A model generated the notes under the pieces. It was not told the origin of the DNA, ran no database searches, and saw only the letters and a program-made list of their open reading frames with translations. This document shows positions 1 to 12,459 of a stretch of DNA of 64,000 nt, in pieces. Source of the stretch: Acanthopleura granulata (Eukaryota; Mollusca; Polyplacophora; Chitonida; Chitonidae). Location of the stretch: the NCBI GenBank assembly GCA_016165875.1, contig JABBOT010000034.1, forward strand, positions 186,001 to 250,000. Reading direction: 5' to 3'. Each line of letters begins with the position of its first letter. The first letter of the stretch is position 1. Both the position numbers and the translations under genes were made by a program.

Positions 1-844
1 TTTATAAACGTATAAATAGTAAAGTAAAGCTGGTAAACTGTAACAGATAAGTAGTCGGCAGTTTTCAGGGAAGGCAGTCGATTTTCAAGATATCCAATTA
101 GTCGTTCAACCTCGTATAGTGCGTGAATAATTTCCAGGTCAAGTACAGGCTCTTGAAGCTGTCGTCATCAACAAAGTGTGAGAAATCTTACTGTTTTTGC
201 CACCGAAACAGCACAAGCCCAGAGTCAAGTCGATTGACTCCCAAAGTGGTAAAATCTCCTCACGTTTCCCGAGTCACCATCTGGACACACATGATTGGAC
301 GAAACAGGCAGAGAAAGTCCAAGACCGGTTTCCAACAAGCTTTACATTGCTTGGGGGCCCGGTTGAATAAAATAGGCATCAGTCTCTGACTCGGAACTGA
401 ATACAATGGAATTTGGATCAGAGATACTTTCAAACTAGGTTTCGATTACTGGATTACTTTTGTAATTCTTCCTTTGCTGACTCCAAGAGGATTGGTATTG
501 GCCCACCAGAAGAATGTTTAGTGAAGAGTTGTGTTCGCTTTTTGTCCCAAAGCCGATGGGCGAGGAAGGAGCTTATAAACACATCCTTTGGACGGCAAAC
601 GACAGGATTTTATACAGTAGATGCAGATCCTTTTGAAGGGTGAAAATAAAATCACACTGTAATAAAGTTTTAGTGTCGGCAGTGTAAGTAAGTATAAGTA
701 ATCAAGATCAATAATAAGATGAAGCAGCATTCATGGGCTTCGCGCTCTGCATGCGCGTTGACAGACAGTCTACGTCCGTATATCTCCAAAAGCTGCGTTT
801 TAACCACACTGTACTCTCTGTGATTTGAAGGACAAATAAGACTA
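1..844. other. Unique sequence without supported genes
   Basis: Short overlapping open frames at 123-389 and 413-643 have no recognisable protein character. No repeat family is seen before repeat D. Confidence 0.5.
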
Positions 845-1045
845 AGAGAGCATGGAGAGTAAATCCCGAGCAGCGACGACAGGTTGGTAATTGACAAATG
901 GTGACACACAGCCGTGGAAATCTTGTTGTCAGTTTACCTCATTTACAGGGTTTTATTCTAACGGTTCATGTAAATGTTAAAAAAAAGTACTAACTCACAT
1001 ATCCCCTGGCACACCCTAGAATTGAAATGATGCAGTTAAGATTGA
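845..1045 (+). repeat. Dispersed repeat D, copy 1
   Basis: Shares an ordered set of motifs with three other segments in the window: GAGCAGCGACGACAG, a TTGACAAATG-like string, TTTTATTCTAACGGTTCATG, then an A-rich run ending AAGTACTAAC. The order and spacing match copies at 50.0, 52.3 and 58.2 kb. No coding potential. Class unknown. Confidence 0.55.
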
Positions 1046-2304
1046 CTTGAAGCGGTATTTCGAGGATGTAGTCGTAGCTGAATGGATGTCAGTTAGCTTA
1101 TTGTCCATTCAATTATTCAGCTGCTGATGACGATTTGATCTGACGTTTCTGTGGATGGTGTAGGCTGAGAGATGAACAATCGTTTCGGCTGTTCACGGGG
1201 AAAATCAACAAAAAACGTCATCATGTTTTCAAATACACCACTAAAATTGTGTCTTTACCCATTATTGTAAAAACATTCCTGAAAATATGATTTCTACTGT
1301 CGGGATTTATTAGGTTTAATAAGGAACGTAAGCTTCTTTAAACGAGACTAAATGTTACATTAGTTCTTATATTACAGGGATCAAATGATTAATATTCACG
1401 GTGTTACATTGCATTCGCACTGAATATTAATTTGCCGAAAAACTGCTTTCCGATATGTAATATGCCAGCGCCGATATCAGATAGCAGTTTGCTCATATCT
1501 TATATCTTAACTACTATACATAATATGAAAACAACGTGCTAACCCACAATTCGGTTTTCTGCTGGTGGCAAATTATTTAAAGCTGGATTCGAGCTCATGA
1601 CCGAAGACTAGTACCTCTCCTTCAAGGCAAATGACGGCAAAGAAAGCCTACCGTTGCCAAGGACTCGTAGCTATGGCTTTACCGCGAACTGACGGGGTGG
1701 AAAATCAAATACACAACGACAGGGGTCTGCCTGAAAATCAATTACTGGAGAAAATGGTCGGGCTGGCCGGAGATACCGCGTAAACTGTTCCTTTGAGATC
1801 TATTTGTCGGAGTATTAAGGCACGCCCTCGTGGTTTTCATTATCCAATTTGTTCCGCTGTATTATTATGGCGGACAACTGAGGCAGAGATCTGGCGCCTT
1901 GTGTTGGAGACAAGCACCGAACATCGGTTTTTACCACGCGCAGTATTTAGACGCCGATTGCTGCCGAACAATTAATTATTTAACTATAGATTCTCTTGGC
2001 TCCGTATGCCACAATGTTTCCCCCCTACCATCATCAGGTGTTTAATGTGGCGTACAGACTCGCCATAAGGCGCAATCACGGGGCGACTGACTCAGCCAAT
2101 ATGCTATCAATAACTGTGAAAGCAATTTAGTCCAATCATTCTCCATATAAGGACAGACTGATCGATGTGCAAAGACAATATTGATTTCATAACAATCTGA
2201 GCAAACGGCTTGTTTTAAACTGTGTATCTATAACTAATCGATCTTTGTATACTATTGCAAGCTTGTGCGTGTTGAATGACTGTTTGATTATAGGATTGGT
2301 AATT
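1046..2304. other. Unique sequence without supported genes
   Basis: A tRNA-like B-box string on the minus strand (GAGCTCGAATCC near 1590) may be a SINE trace. The part at 1600-2100 is GC-balanced; nothing coding is supported. Confidence 0.45.
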
Positions 2305-2527
2305 GAAGCAGTTGGTTTGTTAAACGACTGGTTGATTGGTTTGTTGAACGGCTGATTGATTAGTTTGTTGAACGACTGGTTGGTCGGTTTGTTGAACGAC
2401 TGGTTGGTTGGTTTGTTGAACGACTGTTTGATTGATTTGTTGAACGTCTGGCTGGTTGGTTTGTTGAACTACTGTTTTATTGGCTGTTGCAAGACTTGTT
2501 GGTTGGTTTGTTGAACAACTGGTTGGT
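2305..2527. repeat. 24-bp minisatellite, about 9 copies
   Basis: Units of the type GGTTTGTTGAACGACTGGTT plus GATT, some with TTGATTGATT or TTTTATTGGC variants. Divergence is highest at the right end, where one unit has lost the GAACG motif. Confidence 0.85.
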
Positions 2528-4325
2528 TTCCTATTACTTCTAACAGTCTCTGAATCTTATCACGACAGTGTTGTCTCATACAGAATGCGGGTCCCAGTTT
2601 TAATATGCTTTGTACTGCCTCCCAGTTCCTTCTATCCTCGGTGTTTCTCTGTACTTGAACAGTTCATTTGTATGCCTGTGTTTGGTTTCAAAACCAAGTG
2701 AAGCATTCAAATGACTGTTCAAGTCGTCAGCCTGTGAAACAATATCCGAAGTCAAATTCCCAAAGGCCAGTTTCATTAATAAAATAAGCATTACAACCTC
2801 TTTTAATATATATAATTTTAACAGAATATAGTTACCTGAAAGTAGAAGTAGTGATCAGTTTCCGGTGATGTCTGATAAACATCACCTGTGCAGTAAGAAA
2901 AGGTTCAAATCCAGTACATAGTCTACAATGCTAACATTGAAATTTACATATTTATGATATGCACAATATCCTGCTATAAAGCAAGAAATGGTGTAAAATA
3001 TCAAAGCAACCATTCCTCTGAGTTGTAGTTTTTGTGTTCCTTGTGATTTTCACCTTTCTACTAATGTCCGTACATTCTGTATGCTAAGCACTTATGTAAT
3101 GATTGCCTTTTCTTACTTAAACCGGTGTTTTCTTGCTCTACATCTACACCTCATCTGTACCACGATTTTTTTGCATGCGGTTTGTTTGACGAGTTTTACA
3201 GTCTTATTAGCAATCACAGAAACACTGGGTTCAGTGCTGTTAGTAAATCATCGCCTTCTTCTATTAAGCCAAAATATCCGAAACTGAACGTAGACAAAAA
3301 ATATTTTTGTGGAAAAAAATGAATTAATTATCCTCGCCAATTCACAGCACCTTCTAAGTCTTCCTGTCCATGACGGAAGCCAGAGATATGACAAAATCGG
3401 GAGTCGTTTTGTCGCGGCATTACAGACAGCGAACGCACAGACGCAAGGGTGTTTAATGACTATATCCCAAAGGTTATCTGTGAACGTTATGCCGACGCGT
3501 CGCCAGTAAGGGCGCGTCTCGGGACGGAAGCACGGACCATGATGTTTCCCCTGGGCCCAGAATTATTGCTACGATCCCAAAGTCTACAAAAAGGAAGAAG
3601 CTGGCATCATGTTGGAAGAGTTCTTATGTTGATAGAAAGCCGAAGCGCCACCGTGTGGCTCGGCGGGGCCATGCAGACGGGTCCCGCGATAGGCAAAAAG
3701 CCCGGACTTGATGGCTGTAAGACGTCAGGCGACGCGCCGCTACTCGCTCGCCTTCCACAAAAGAAGACACGGCAATTAATAAGCCGCCAGCGCTTTTCCG
3801 AGTCTTCGGCGCAACGGGCAAAGGTCCGATGTAATGATGGACCCCATATGCCTTTTGAAAGGCTTTTCCCGGGAGAACGAGGGTTTTCGCTATGCGCACA
3901 GAATGTGGTGGAATTCGCGTACTGTGTTTGGTGTTTGGGAGGTGAACAAGAAAAGCTATGACCGCTGATAGAGAAACGCGCCGTTATGAACGAGTTGAGG
4001 AAAGACGTCTTTAGCACTGTAAGATATTTAACAGTGTTATTGACTGATGTTCCGACCACTCACTACACAATGGCCTTCTGAGGTACCGGTCTTCTGGAAC
4101 AATATAATATGGTGTGTTCGTCTAATGTTCAAAACTGTATACAGTTTCATTCAAATCGAACAAAAAAAAAAAAAAGAAAAAAGGACAAGAAAAAAAAACG
4201 GAAAGAACTCGGGAGATAGGGTTCACTTTCAACAAAGCTTGTGCAGTTCAAAGTTTCTAAAGATCAAGCTACTTGTTGGGGCTGCATTTTGCCGCATTTT
4301 TAGAAGATTAGTGAATACACGTCAG
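2528..4325. other. Unique sequence; GC-rich block 3440-3960
   Basis: The GC-rich block is open for 170 codons on the plus strand and 150 on the minus strand at once, with no protein family recognised on either. An unmethylated or regulatory block explains the lack of stops as well as a gene would. A run of 13 A lies near 4162. Confidence 0.4.
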
Positions 4326-4515
4326 TGACCTCAGCAATGGGGTCGTGTGTTCAAATCCCACCTCGCTGCTTCAACTGCGACTTGAAGTAAGAAGGTTTGT
4401 CAGATACCTGGTGAAGGGCCGTTTTTTTTTACCCCGAATAAACCTGATCCCGCCACATACATGAAAGCCTTTTGAGCGTGGCGTTAAACACAAATAAAAC
4501 ACATAAATGAATATG
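4326..4515 (+). mobile_element. SINE-C copy
   Basis: Starts in a tRNA-like head with a B box (TGTGTTCAAATCCCACC), followed by GGTTTGTCAGATACCTGGTG, CCCCGAATAAACCTGATCCC and GCGTGGCGTTAAACAC. Related copies are at 5740, 14345, 18086 and 18345. Confidence 0.6.
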
Positions 4516-5137
4516 TATTCCTAGGAAAGCAAATGTGATAGACGTCTTTCTCATTTCACTCCCCATACACCAATACTTCCAACAATCTTCAGAAAGACGG
4601 AGGATATATCTTAGAAGTTTCAACAGAAATTGTATTCCCTTTTTATAATGCAATGCACTTTATTTGAGCCAAGTTGGCCAAACTCTACCTAGGGCATACT
4701 AATTAATATCCCATCAGCTGGGGTAAATCGGCAGAAGTTCGTGACATAAAATGAAGACAACCGTAATCCCGAACGGGTTCAGGTATGGAATAATCCATTC
4801 GGCGGACTCAACTTTATAATCATTCATTCCACTGGCATGTACAGCTGAGAATGCGTTCCAAACTGCTGAACACAGTTTCTTATGCAAGAGTCACAGCCAT
4901 TCCATAAATAAACAACGTAAACAAAACGCTTTATGACTTGTTACTCATTATATTTTTCGTGATGGAAGTTTGTCGACTTTCTTAGTACTCTTTTCTTCCC
5001 ATTTTTCCATCATCAGTAAAACCTATTGACTAACTATTGACGAGTCCGTTAAATTTTTTCTTACACTGCCTCATAGCTCTGTGGTGGTTTATGTTAAATA
5101 TTCATGGGGTTTGGAAATTGGTTTTACAATTACTGAC

Positions 5138-5298
5138 CTGTGACGTCCATTAGGGTTGACGACTGGTAGACGAATGTCCGTTTCAAGGGCTAGGTTTTTC
5201 AGAACTGCTTTCCGGATTCTGAACAGCTCCAACACTGCTCTCGCCACAGCCGAGATTGCACACAGAGATTGTAGACCATCTAGAACTCCCTCCTTCAA
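5138..5298 (-). CDS. Candidate internal exon, unidentified protein
   Basis: A minus-strand frame runs through 161 bases with coding-like composition, reading from LKEGVLDGLQSLCAISAVAR to IRLPVVNPNGRHR. The middle (ARAVLELFRIRKAVLKNLAL) would be a strongly amphipathic helix. It ends at CAG|GTCAGT, a good donor, and begins after ATGCAG, a usable but weak acceptor; an alternative acceptor lies 11 bases upstream. The open frame continues upstream, but that part is AT-rich and then enters a SINE-A copy from 5442, so the exon is probably only the stated interval. I do not recognise the protein, and no partner exon is evident nearby. Confidence 0.3.
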
Positions 5299-5441
5299 CT
5301 GCATACGGCCTTTAGTCAGGAAAACTATCAACAAAAGGAGGTGATTTACTCTGCATACTTCAGTTTTTACTGTGTTAACCACGAATGAAATAAATCCCGT
5401 TAGATTTACATTTTTCCGTATCTCATTGAAGTTATATACCA

Positions 5442-5644
5442 TATCAAGAATATGTACGACAGCCGCCTGCATTATGGAGGGAGGAAACCGGGTAAAGCTT
5501 GGGAGGAAATCCACGTCCATCGGCAAGTTGCTGGCAGACCTTCCTTCCAGGTACGACCGGAGGGGACGCCAGTATGAGCGGAACTCGCAGCGACCACATG
5601 TGCGAGACTTCTGCATGAGACATTGTGCTGCGCTAACATACTGA
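5442..5644 (-). mobile_element. SINE-A copy
   Basis: On the plus strand: TATCAAGAATA, CTGCATTATGGAGGGAGGAA, ACCGGGTAAAGC, GGCAAGTTGCTGGCAGACCT, CTCGCAGCGACC and a head remnant GTGCTGCGCTAAC. The tail side is truncated, so this copy ends inside the core. It supplies the N-terminal residues of the long minus-strand frame at 5089-5616. Confidence 0.7.
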
Positions 5645-5739
5645 CCTATTGGCTAAGGAAGTCCCTAATCAGGTCCAGGTTATAAAAACTCCGGTTCTCT
5701 CCTATCATCAGGCCTATGACCAAAACAGTCATGTATTCC

Positions 5740-5915
5740 GATCAAGCTGTAGCTCATTCTTAATTCTGCAGTGTGGAGTCGTTTGTCAGGTACCAGCCGA
5801 AGCTCGGTGGTTTATTCCGAGAACTCCGCCTATAAACCTGACCACCATATATGGCTGAAAAATTCTTGAGTAGAGCATTAAGCGTCGATTAATCAGTTAA
5901 TCACTCAGTCTAGCA
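5740..5915 (+). mobile_element. SINE-C copy
   Basis: GTCGTTTGTCAGGTACCAGC, CGGTGGTTTATTCCGAGAAC, TATAAACCTGACCACCATAT and AATTCTTGAGTAGAGC follow the family's order. The head is poorly kept; the tail is a TAATCAGTTAATCACTCAGT run rather than A-rich. Confidence 0.6.
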
Positions 5916-8554
5916 AACCACTTAGGACATACAAGTTTAAATCTTCATTTTGTTCCCTCGCCACGATATGGCTCAGATACTGTCGATGTGGTCTGAAGCC
6001 ATAATCATTCATTCATTCATTTATTTTGTTCCCCGTCAGTGTGTAGTCATTGAATAATCGTTACATTACCAAACCACCCAGTAATGTGTTCAATGAAACG
6101 ATAGAACGATAAAAATTCAAGAATTTTACATGTAGTATAGAATCTCCATGGAATCTGTAGAAAGGTATGCAGCAAATGTATCCGTGCGTCAACGAAACCG
6201 CTACGGGAAAGCTAACTAGCCATGAATTAAAAATACTTTTCAAATTTGACACGCAAATTAATAATAGCATAATAACAATCAAGCCGGTTTTGGAGCAACG
6301 GATATAAGCGCTTAGGTTTCCAAAACAATTAAAAAACCACAGCTTTTATTTCCCGTGTTTATAATCAACGTGCGATGTAACACCAAAGAGAGATGTTTGC
6401 CGAGATAAAAGAGTTTGATCATGAATTTTTTTAAGCCAAAATTTTTGTACGATGTCGTTTTACATTTTATATTCCGGCGTGTTTTATCTCTTTTTTCCCC
6501 CGCTTTTCATCGCGCGTCTTGAAGACGACATTTTCTATTATCAAGTCTAAGCAGGTGAAAAAGAAAACGTGTATTTAAAAGTAATCATGTTATAATGGCC
6601 TGTAAAAGTTTGGCTTGTTGGCGATGTTAGCTGAGAACGCTGGGCGCCATAGGAGGGTAATCCGGAGACCCATGGTCGTCAAACCGGGTCTGAGGCCGCC
6701 ATTCCTGGCCACGGCGTTTCCCCGCTGAGACTCGGTAATGCAGCAATCCAGAACAAGCGGTTCAAAGGTACAGTCCATTTACCGTCTTTATGTAAATACC
6801 AAGGGACTCTAAGTCATAACACGGACTCAGCATGGCGACAGGCAAAACACTGTTTGAAGATATGAAGCCTTTATTTGACAGGGTTGATGGGGGCTGTAGC
6901 CGAACTGGAGAGGTTTGGAGTGTCAGGTCAGACTTTTCCCGGAGAGTGTTGAAATGATGGCAATATCCTGCAAAAGCCTCTCATTCGGCTCATTGGTAAT
7001 ATGCCATTCTAAAACTGTAGCCAATGTTAATAACGCAGATAATCGAATAGAACCGAGGGATATGAGTGCAGAGCGCCATAAGGAAGCGAAAGGACGCCGT
7101 GGATGGGCCAAAAGAAGCGACCAGTATTCGGGTCTCCAAACAGCACTTGGCCTTGTCTCCGCGCTACCTCCAAAGCCGGCGAAGAGGCGCGTGTCCTAAG
7201 ACTCTAGCCAGACTGCTTTCTTCTCTCCAACCGCTTGCGAGGATATAAAACTTTACGGGGGTAAATTATAAAAGGAAAAGGTTAAAGGCGATGGAGCCAC
7301 ATCAATGTAAATCAGAGACCTTGGACTACCACAATATTCTTGTTAGGGACTGGCCCGGAATAATTATCTATTGGTTGGAGGCATCTGTCCCAATCTATCT
7401 CCTTAAGCCGGGATAGACATAAACGTGAATGTCTCGGCTGGACTGGGAATCCGCGTCGCGTAATCTGCCAGGCGATCAATTCGGTCCAACCCTGTTCTGT
7501 ACATCCCGCATTGTTATATGATCATCGGTGGGGCTAGCGGTGCCACGAAGGCAAAGGTCTGGCCCAGGCATGTCAAGAAACCCAGCAGCTCTACTCATTA
7601 TTTGCCACCGACTCGGCCACGCGGGAGCCGAAGGGGAATCGAAGCGAGGGACAATAATTGTTTAGGTAGATCACTCCGCTGGCACCATTATGGTCCATAA
7701 CCTTCATAAATACAGACTGCTGTTGATTGCCAGGCGCGGACCTCGCTGAAAACACCCGCCGCCCAGATAGCGGGTTTTCAGCGACCCGGCTCACGCTAAA
7801 TTGGCGTAATGATGTCGGCTTGCGTCGTCAATGCCCAAACAGGCGGGGAATATGGATTCATAATCACCGCGAATCGGGCGAGATTGATATAGGCAGACAC
7901 GAGTATTGTTTGTGTTCAGGAGTTTGCAGCGAAAACATCCGTTCTCACAGGCCGCCTATACTCCTCCTCCAGCAGATTTTGAACAACTGTTTGAATATAT
8001 CTTTACTCTGATACATAAACATCCGCGCCCACAAATACTGAGGGTTTGCACAATGTCACGGGGAGGAAATTACACACAGACATATTATCAAAGTAAATTT
8101 TTAAGCAGGTTTTATACACACTGACAACCTCCACGCCCAATGCTGAAAAAGCATTTTAGTCTGTTCCATGAGTTACATTTTTCCGCGCAATGGCGACTTG
8201 GATCTCAAGCTTGCTTGGTCGTTCTTCTCTTGCAATAAACGAGCCTTTGACCCACAAGTTATGAATATAAGTAATCGTTCTTCAAGAATTATTTTCATCT
8301 TGACTTTGCAACCAGATTGGTGCTTGGAGCTTAAGCTCTTTGTTTATATCAAGAATATCATTTGAGATAACGGATAATAATTAAAAACGTAAGTGTTCTT
8401 AAATGACCTGTTTTGCCATATCTAAAGCTAACAGATTTTTGCACTGTTTTATGACATTCCATTATTTAACAGAAAACAAAATCGCTACATATGATGCTCT
8501 TTCAAAAATATGTTATAAACTGTATGTTTTTAACTTAATACTTTAAATCTAATC
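5916..8554. other. Unique sequence with a GC-balanced, motif-rich block (6590-7900)
   Basis: No repeat is recognised. The block holds CAATAATTG, GGTAGATCAC, ATTATGGTCCATAA and a GC-rich hairpin. Open frames on both strands are short and unconvincing. Confidence 0.4.
7744..7783. repeat. GC-rich inverted repeat
   Basis: CGCTGAAAACACCCGC and GCGGGTTTTCAGCG pair apart from a two-base bulge, with a loop of about 10 bases. It lies in the unique, motif-rich block at 6590-7900. Confidence 0.65.
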
Positions 8555-8675
8555 TCGACCATACGTGCGAAGGTCTGGCAGCAACCTGCGGAGGGTCGTG
8601 GGTTTCACCCGGGCTCTGCCCGGTTTTCTCCCACCATAATGCGTAAAACACCAATCAAATAAATAAATAAATAAA
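8555..8675 (+). mobile_element. SINE-A, 5'-truncated with an internal deletion
   Basis: CGTGCGAAGGTCTGGCAGCA, CCGGGCTCTGCCCGGTTTTC and TCCCACCATAATG run directly into GCGTAAAACACCAATCAAAT and an AAATAAATAAATA tail. The roughly 38 bases that normally lie between ATAATG and GCGTAAAAC (the GCTGGCCGCC...GAGTAC segment) are missing. Confidence 0.75.
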
Positions 8676-11420
8676 CCTAATCTGTTAGAGTAATGCTATA
8701 AATCGTCTGCCTTAACGTGTAATGCTATAAACCCTATGTATTGTTTTTTACTTCACGGTATAAATGGAAGGTATTTAGAGCATCAAGGAAACTTGTGGCC
8801 GCATGTAAATTACAGACCTGTGCCAGACGCCGCCACGCGGACTCGTCAGATGCTCGTCTTGGCACTCAGACCGGTGGAGACACCATCGATCTCGCGCTAT
8901 TGCACCGCATTACTCACTCAATTAGGAACTAAATGCCGTGATTTCTATCGATAATTGAATTAGGCGTTGTGTACCTTTTTTTTGACCGATACATCTCGGA
9001 ATATTTCTGTAAAAAACTGTACACTCCTTTTTTGCAACAGCACCGATAACCCGATAGAGAAAATTAATTTTCCAAGGTGCGATTGTTTTTATTCCTGTTG
9101 TCATTTTTGTGGAAGTGCTATATATATGTATACTCTTCAGTCGATTTATTACGACTGTCTAATAACTGTGGTTCAGAGACATATATCGAATGCGGAGTAG
9201 ATCCTGGCAAATATCTTGCGAAAGAAAAGAAACGAAGTCAGTTAGTTACGATGCTACGTTAGGGTGTAAATCAGCTTATGTTTGTAGAGAACCATTGTCA
9301 TCCAAATTCTTGAAAATATTTTTTAAGCCCTGCACTTTTGGAGGAGATTTCGAGAAGAAAGCAAGAAAAACCAAATACCAGGAAGTTAGGGAAAAGTGCA
9401 TCAAAACAGTGTTTGGAATTAATTCCATGTGGCTTTAAATATTCAAGTATGAGATCCTATTTTTAAGCTATAAAATTGCACAGTTGCAGAAATTCGCCAC
9501 AGTGAGAGCTTTGTACATGGCAAGCCACACAAATTCAGTGTCTATTTATGTAGTATTTATCCTTCCGGAATGTGACTGTGCATGGATGCATTCTGGACGG
9601 TGTATACTCACTCGGAAAAGCAATACATACATAGATGACACCTGGTAATGATGTCCACATTCTGACGTCGACTTGTGACCCCGAGTTACAGCTCAGTAGG
9701 ATTATGTTGCCGATTTTATGATCAGTGAGAGTCGGACTTTCTCATGGTGCAAGCAACTTTGCGAATTGAACCAATAACTCCATGCAACTTTACAACCAAA
9801 CTTGAACATTTAATTTTGGATTGACAACTGTAAAAAAATTGACAACTGACATTTGACATTGTTTCAACATAGATTCAATTTGTCTTTAAAAGATCACATA
9901 TTGTCAAGAGCGTTGAAGACCGAAGCATAATTCTAAACCGTTTAATCCATGTTAGTACGTCATATGGGCTGCATGATTGTGTTTTCAAATCAAATACATC
10001 AAATCTGTTAATAGCTTACCTACACGTACATGTACAGCTAATCACCAATCTCATTGTGTGTTATATCCACATTTTCAATTTATTCAGTGACACTTCCCAT
10101 TAACCAATTAAAGCGCTGCATTCTGTCCTCCCTTTGCAAGACGAAATATCGTTGTTTATGACTGGTTACCGAAAAATATCATTTTACACAGGTTCTCTGA
10201 AAAGACCTCGTACACGAATGCTTGGATACGTGTATATGCAATGTGGCTGAAGGTAGAGTGTTATACAAGTTTCGCAAAATTACGGGTGAAAGGCCTGGCA
10301 ACAAACCGCCGGGTGTTCGTAATATAAAATAACGGTCGTAATGGCCGTAATATCATCTTGTGAAATAATATGTGAACCACACACAGATCACATGTGTCTC
10401 CTATCATTGGCGTTTTTGGCACAAAAGCGGCTGTAGTGGTAAAACCCTCGTGGAAATGCTTGTCATACTGTGGTGAAAACATGGGGTTTTCTAACTCTGT
10501 AAGTTGAAGCCTTACATATAGATGCGCTTTAAATGGATAAAGGAGTGAAACACACATTTCGAACTGGACACTAAAGTGTAACCACACTGAGCTTTACAGA
10601 TGAAACAAATATATTTTATCAGTCCGTTGTTTTGGTATTTCTTTTGCCTGCGGAAAGCCACGGCTGAAACAGCACGACTTGGATTCGAACCCATGTCCTC
10701 AATGGTGGATAAACCTCAGTACTACGTGGCCTTGTAATTTTCTGAAAGAAACTTCTCAACAACAAGTATGAGGAGTAATGGCTGCACCACTTCCCAAGAT
10801 GCCACCATTTTCTGTACTTATTGTGCTATCCACTGGGAAAAGCTCGTTGTTTACGGGCGATAAAAGCCCCATCCATTGGATCTACAGACTGACTGGCGCA
10901 TGAGCAACTTCCCACCGGCTTCCGGTAATTAAATCAGCGGGATGATTCATGAATTTTTGATGATGGCTTAATGTTTTCGAGGACGGGTTGGAACGGAAGG
11001 AAGCGGCCATGTTCTTTAATTAAGGGGAAAACAAAGTATCCATTTGGAAGCGACCGAAGGAACAAGTGAATAAGGAACTACAGGGTTATTCCCGTGCAGA
11101 CGGAATGATTTGTATCGGTGTGTGCTTGGCACAAAGAGTCGGATTCTCTAATATAGCGGAAACGCTGTATTCAAGAAGCCAAACCTGATTACATCGAATA
11201 ATATCAAAACTATATCGTTGTCTGAAATCGCAGCTCACTTTGGACCGTTAACGACGGGATTGCCAATAGCCTTGTACCATAAAGCTAAGCGAACAGCTAC
11301 AACGGGATTCTGTTCCAAAATTAGTGGTTCAGAGAATGTTAAAACACGTCTTGACAAGGCCTTTTTTGTTTAACACAACAATTTTGCACCATAATTCAGA
11401 AATTTCTCAGCAGTACTACC
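8676..11420. other. Unique sequence; possible regulatory block at 10830-11060
   Basis: The block contains GGTAATTAAATCAG, ATTCATGAATTTTTGATGAT, GGCTTAATG and CTTTAATTAAGG, a cluster of homeodomain-type cores. No coding frame is supported. Confidence 0.4.
10670..10740 (-). mobile_element. tRNA-like SINE head remnant
   Basis: The minus strand carries GGGTTCGAATCC, a perfect B box, with TAGTACTGAGG upstream where an A box would be. No body is recognised. A decayed SINE head is likelier than a tRNA gene because no cloverleaf can be paired. Confidence 0.35.
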
Positions 11421-11583
11421 TCTGTGAGGTCAAGTTCACTTCATGCTGGCTTCCTCTCTAGTCATAGCTGGAAGGCATGCCAACAACCTGCGGATGCTCG
11501 TGGGTCTACCCCCGGCCCTGCCCGGTTTTCTCCCACCACAATGCTGACCGCCATCTTAGAACGACCAGGCAAATTAAATAAAA
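11421..11583 (+). mobile_element. SINE-A, 5'-truncated
   Basis: TCATGCTGGCTTCCTCTC, CAACAACCTGCGGATGCTCG, CCGGCCCTGCCCGGTTTTCT and ACCACAATGCTGACCGCC match the family core. The tail is short (AATTAAATAAAA). Confidence 0.7.
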
Positions 11584-11849
11584 AGCGGATTTTAGAGACA
11601 CAATGAGGAAAAGCAATTGTCATCAATATTTATAAATTAAAATCCAAAATACAGATTAACACACATCTAATGTCTTACGTAAACTTAATGTACGGATAAA
11701 GTACGTCGATTGTTTTGACTGTTTTGGACAAGTTGTTACGATCACTCATGTGGCCATTGACAGTGGAACCCCCGACCAAGAGGACTAGAATCTCCGGATG
11801 TGTTTCATGGAAAGTTTTGCTTTACCAAACCGATTAAGGTCGTTGTCGT

Positions 11850-12000
11850 CCCTCGTTCCATCGTTCTGTTGTTTCGCCTCATCCTGCCATCGCTTTGTCC
11901 CATCGTCACATGGCTTTGTACCATTGTCCCATTATTTTATGCCATAGTGTCATCGCTTCGTACCATGCTCACATCGCTTAGTGTCATGGCTTCATTCATT
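11850..12000. repeat. Diverged ~21-bp tandem repeat
   Basis: Repeated CATCGCTTTGTACCAT-like units with TCGTCACATGG or GTGTCATCG spacers, at about 20-22-base intervals. Several units are strongly diverged. An inverted counterpart follows at 12050-12190. Confidence 0.55.
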
Positions 12001-12049
12001 CATACTAAATAAAAATCACCATGCAGCTCTTTGATCACGTTAGAGATAT

Positions 12050-12190
12050 TTAGAGGGCGATTGCACAAAGCGATGGTACAGTGGTACCAAGCGAGGGGAC
12101 CTAATGGTCATGGCACAATCGCATCGTGCCATTGAACCGTGCCCTTATGTCATCGCCTCGCTCCATAATGGGATGGAGCTACGGTATGAC
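12050..12190. repeat. Inverted counterpart of the ~21-bp repeat
   Basis: Holds ACAAAGCGATGGTACAGTGG, TACCAAGCGAGG and ATCGCATCGTGCCATTG, the reverse complement of the 11850-12000 units at first, then direct-orientation units (CATCGCCTCGCTCCATAATG) again. Confidence 0.5.
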
Positions 12191-12262
12191 GACGACCCTA
12201 AATATCATCGCCTTATAGTTAGTTATCTTCGATGATTTTGTTTACCAGGCATAGTATATACA

Positions 12263-12336
12263 CATGTGTGTGTATGTGTGTGCGAGCGCGTGTGTGCGAG
12301 TGCGTGAGCGTGTGTGCGTGTGTGTGTGTGTGTGAG
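12263..12336. repeat. TG/CG dinucleotide microsatellite
   Basis: Nearly pure alternating purine-pyrimidine run (TGTGTGTGTATGTGTGTGCG...), with CGAGCG interruptions. Such sequence can adopt left-handed DNA. It is followed by a ten-base-scale ATATGCA-rich segment to about 12460. Confidence 0.85.
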
Positions 12337-12459
12337 CAAATACACAGATATGTGCATCTTTACAGATATGCAACAATGCAGATGTGCATACAACTGTATA
12401 CAGGTATGCAAATGTGCACATATGCTACTATGAAAATATGCAGCTATACAACAATGCAA

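Noticed and set aside
3449..3961. 170-codon plus-strand open frame
   Set aside because: Overlaps an equally open minus-strand frame, lacks any recognised motif, and lies in GC-rich DNA where stops are rare.
5299..5616. Upstream part of the 175-codon minus-strand frame at 5089-5616
   Set aside because: Its N-terminal residues are translated from a SINE-A copy and the next part is AT-rich; only the downstream interval looks like an exon.
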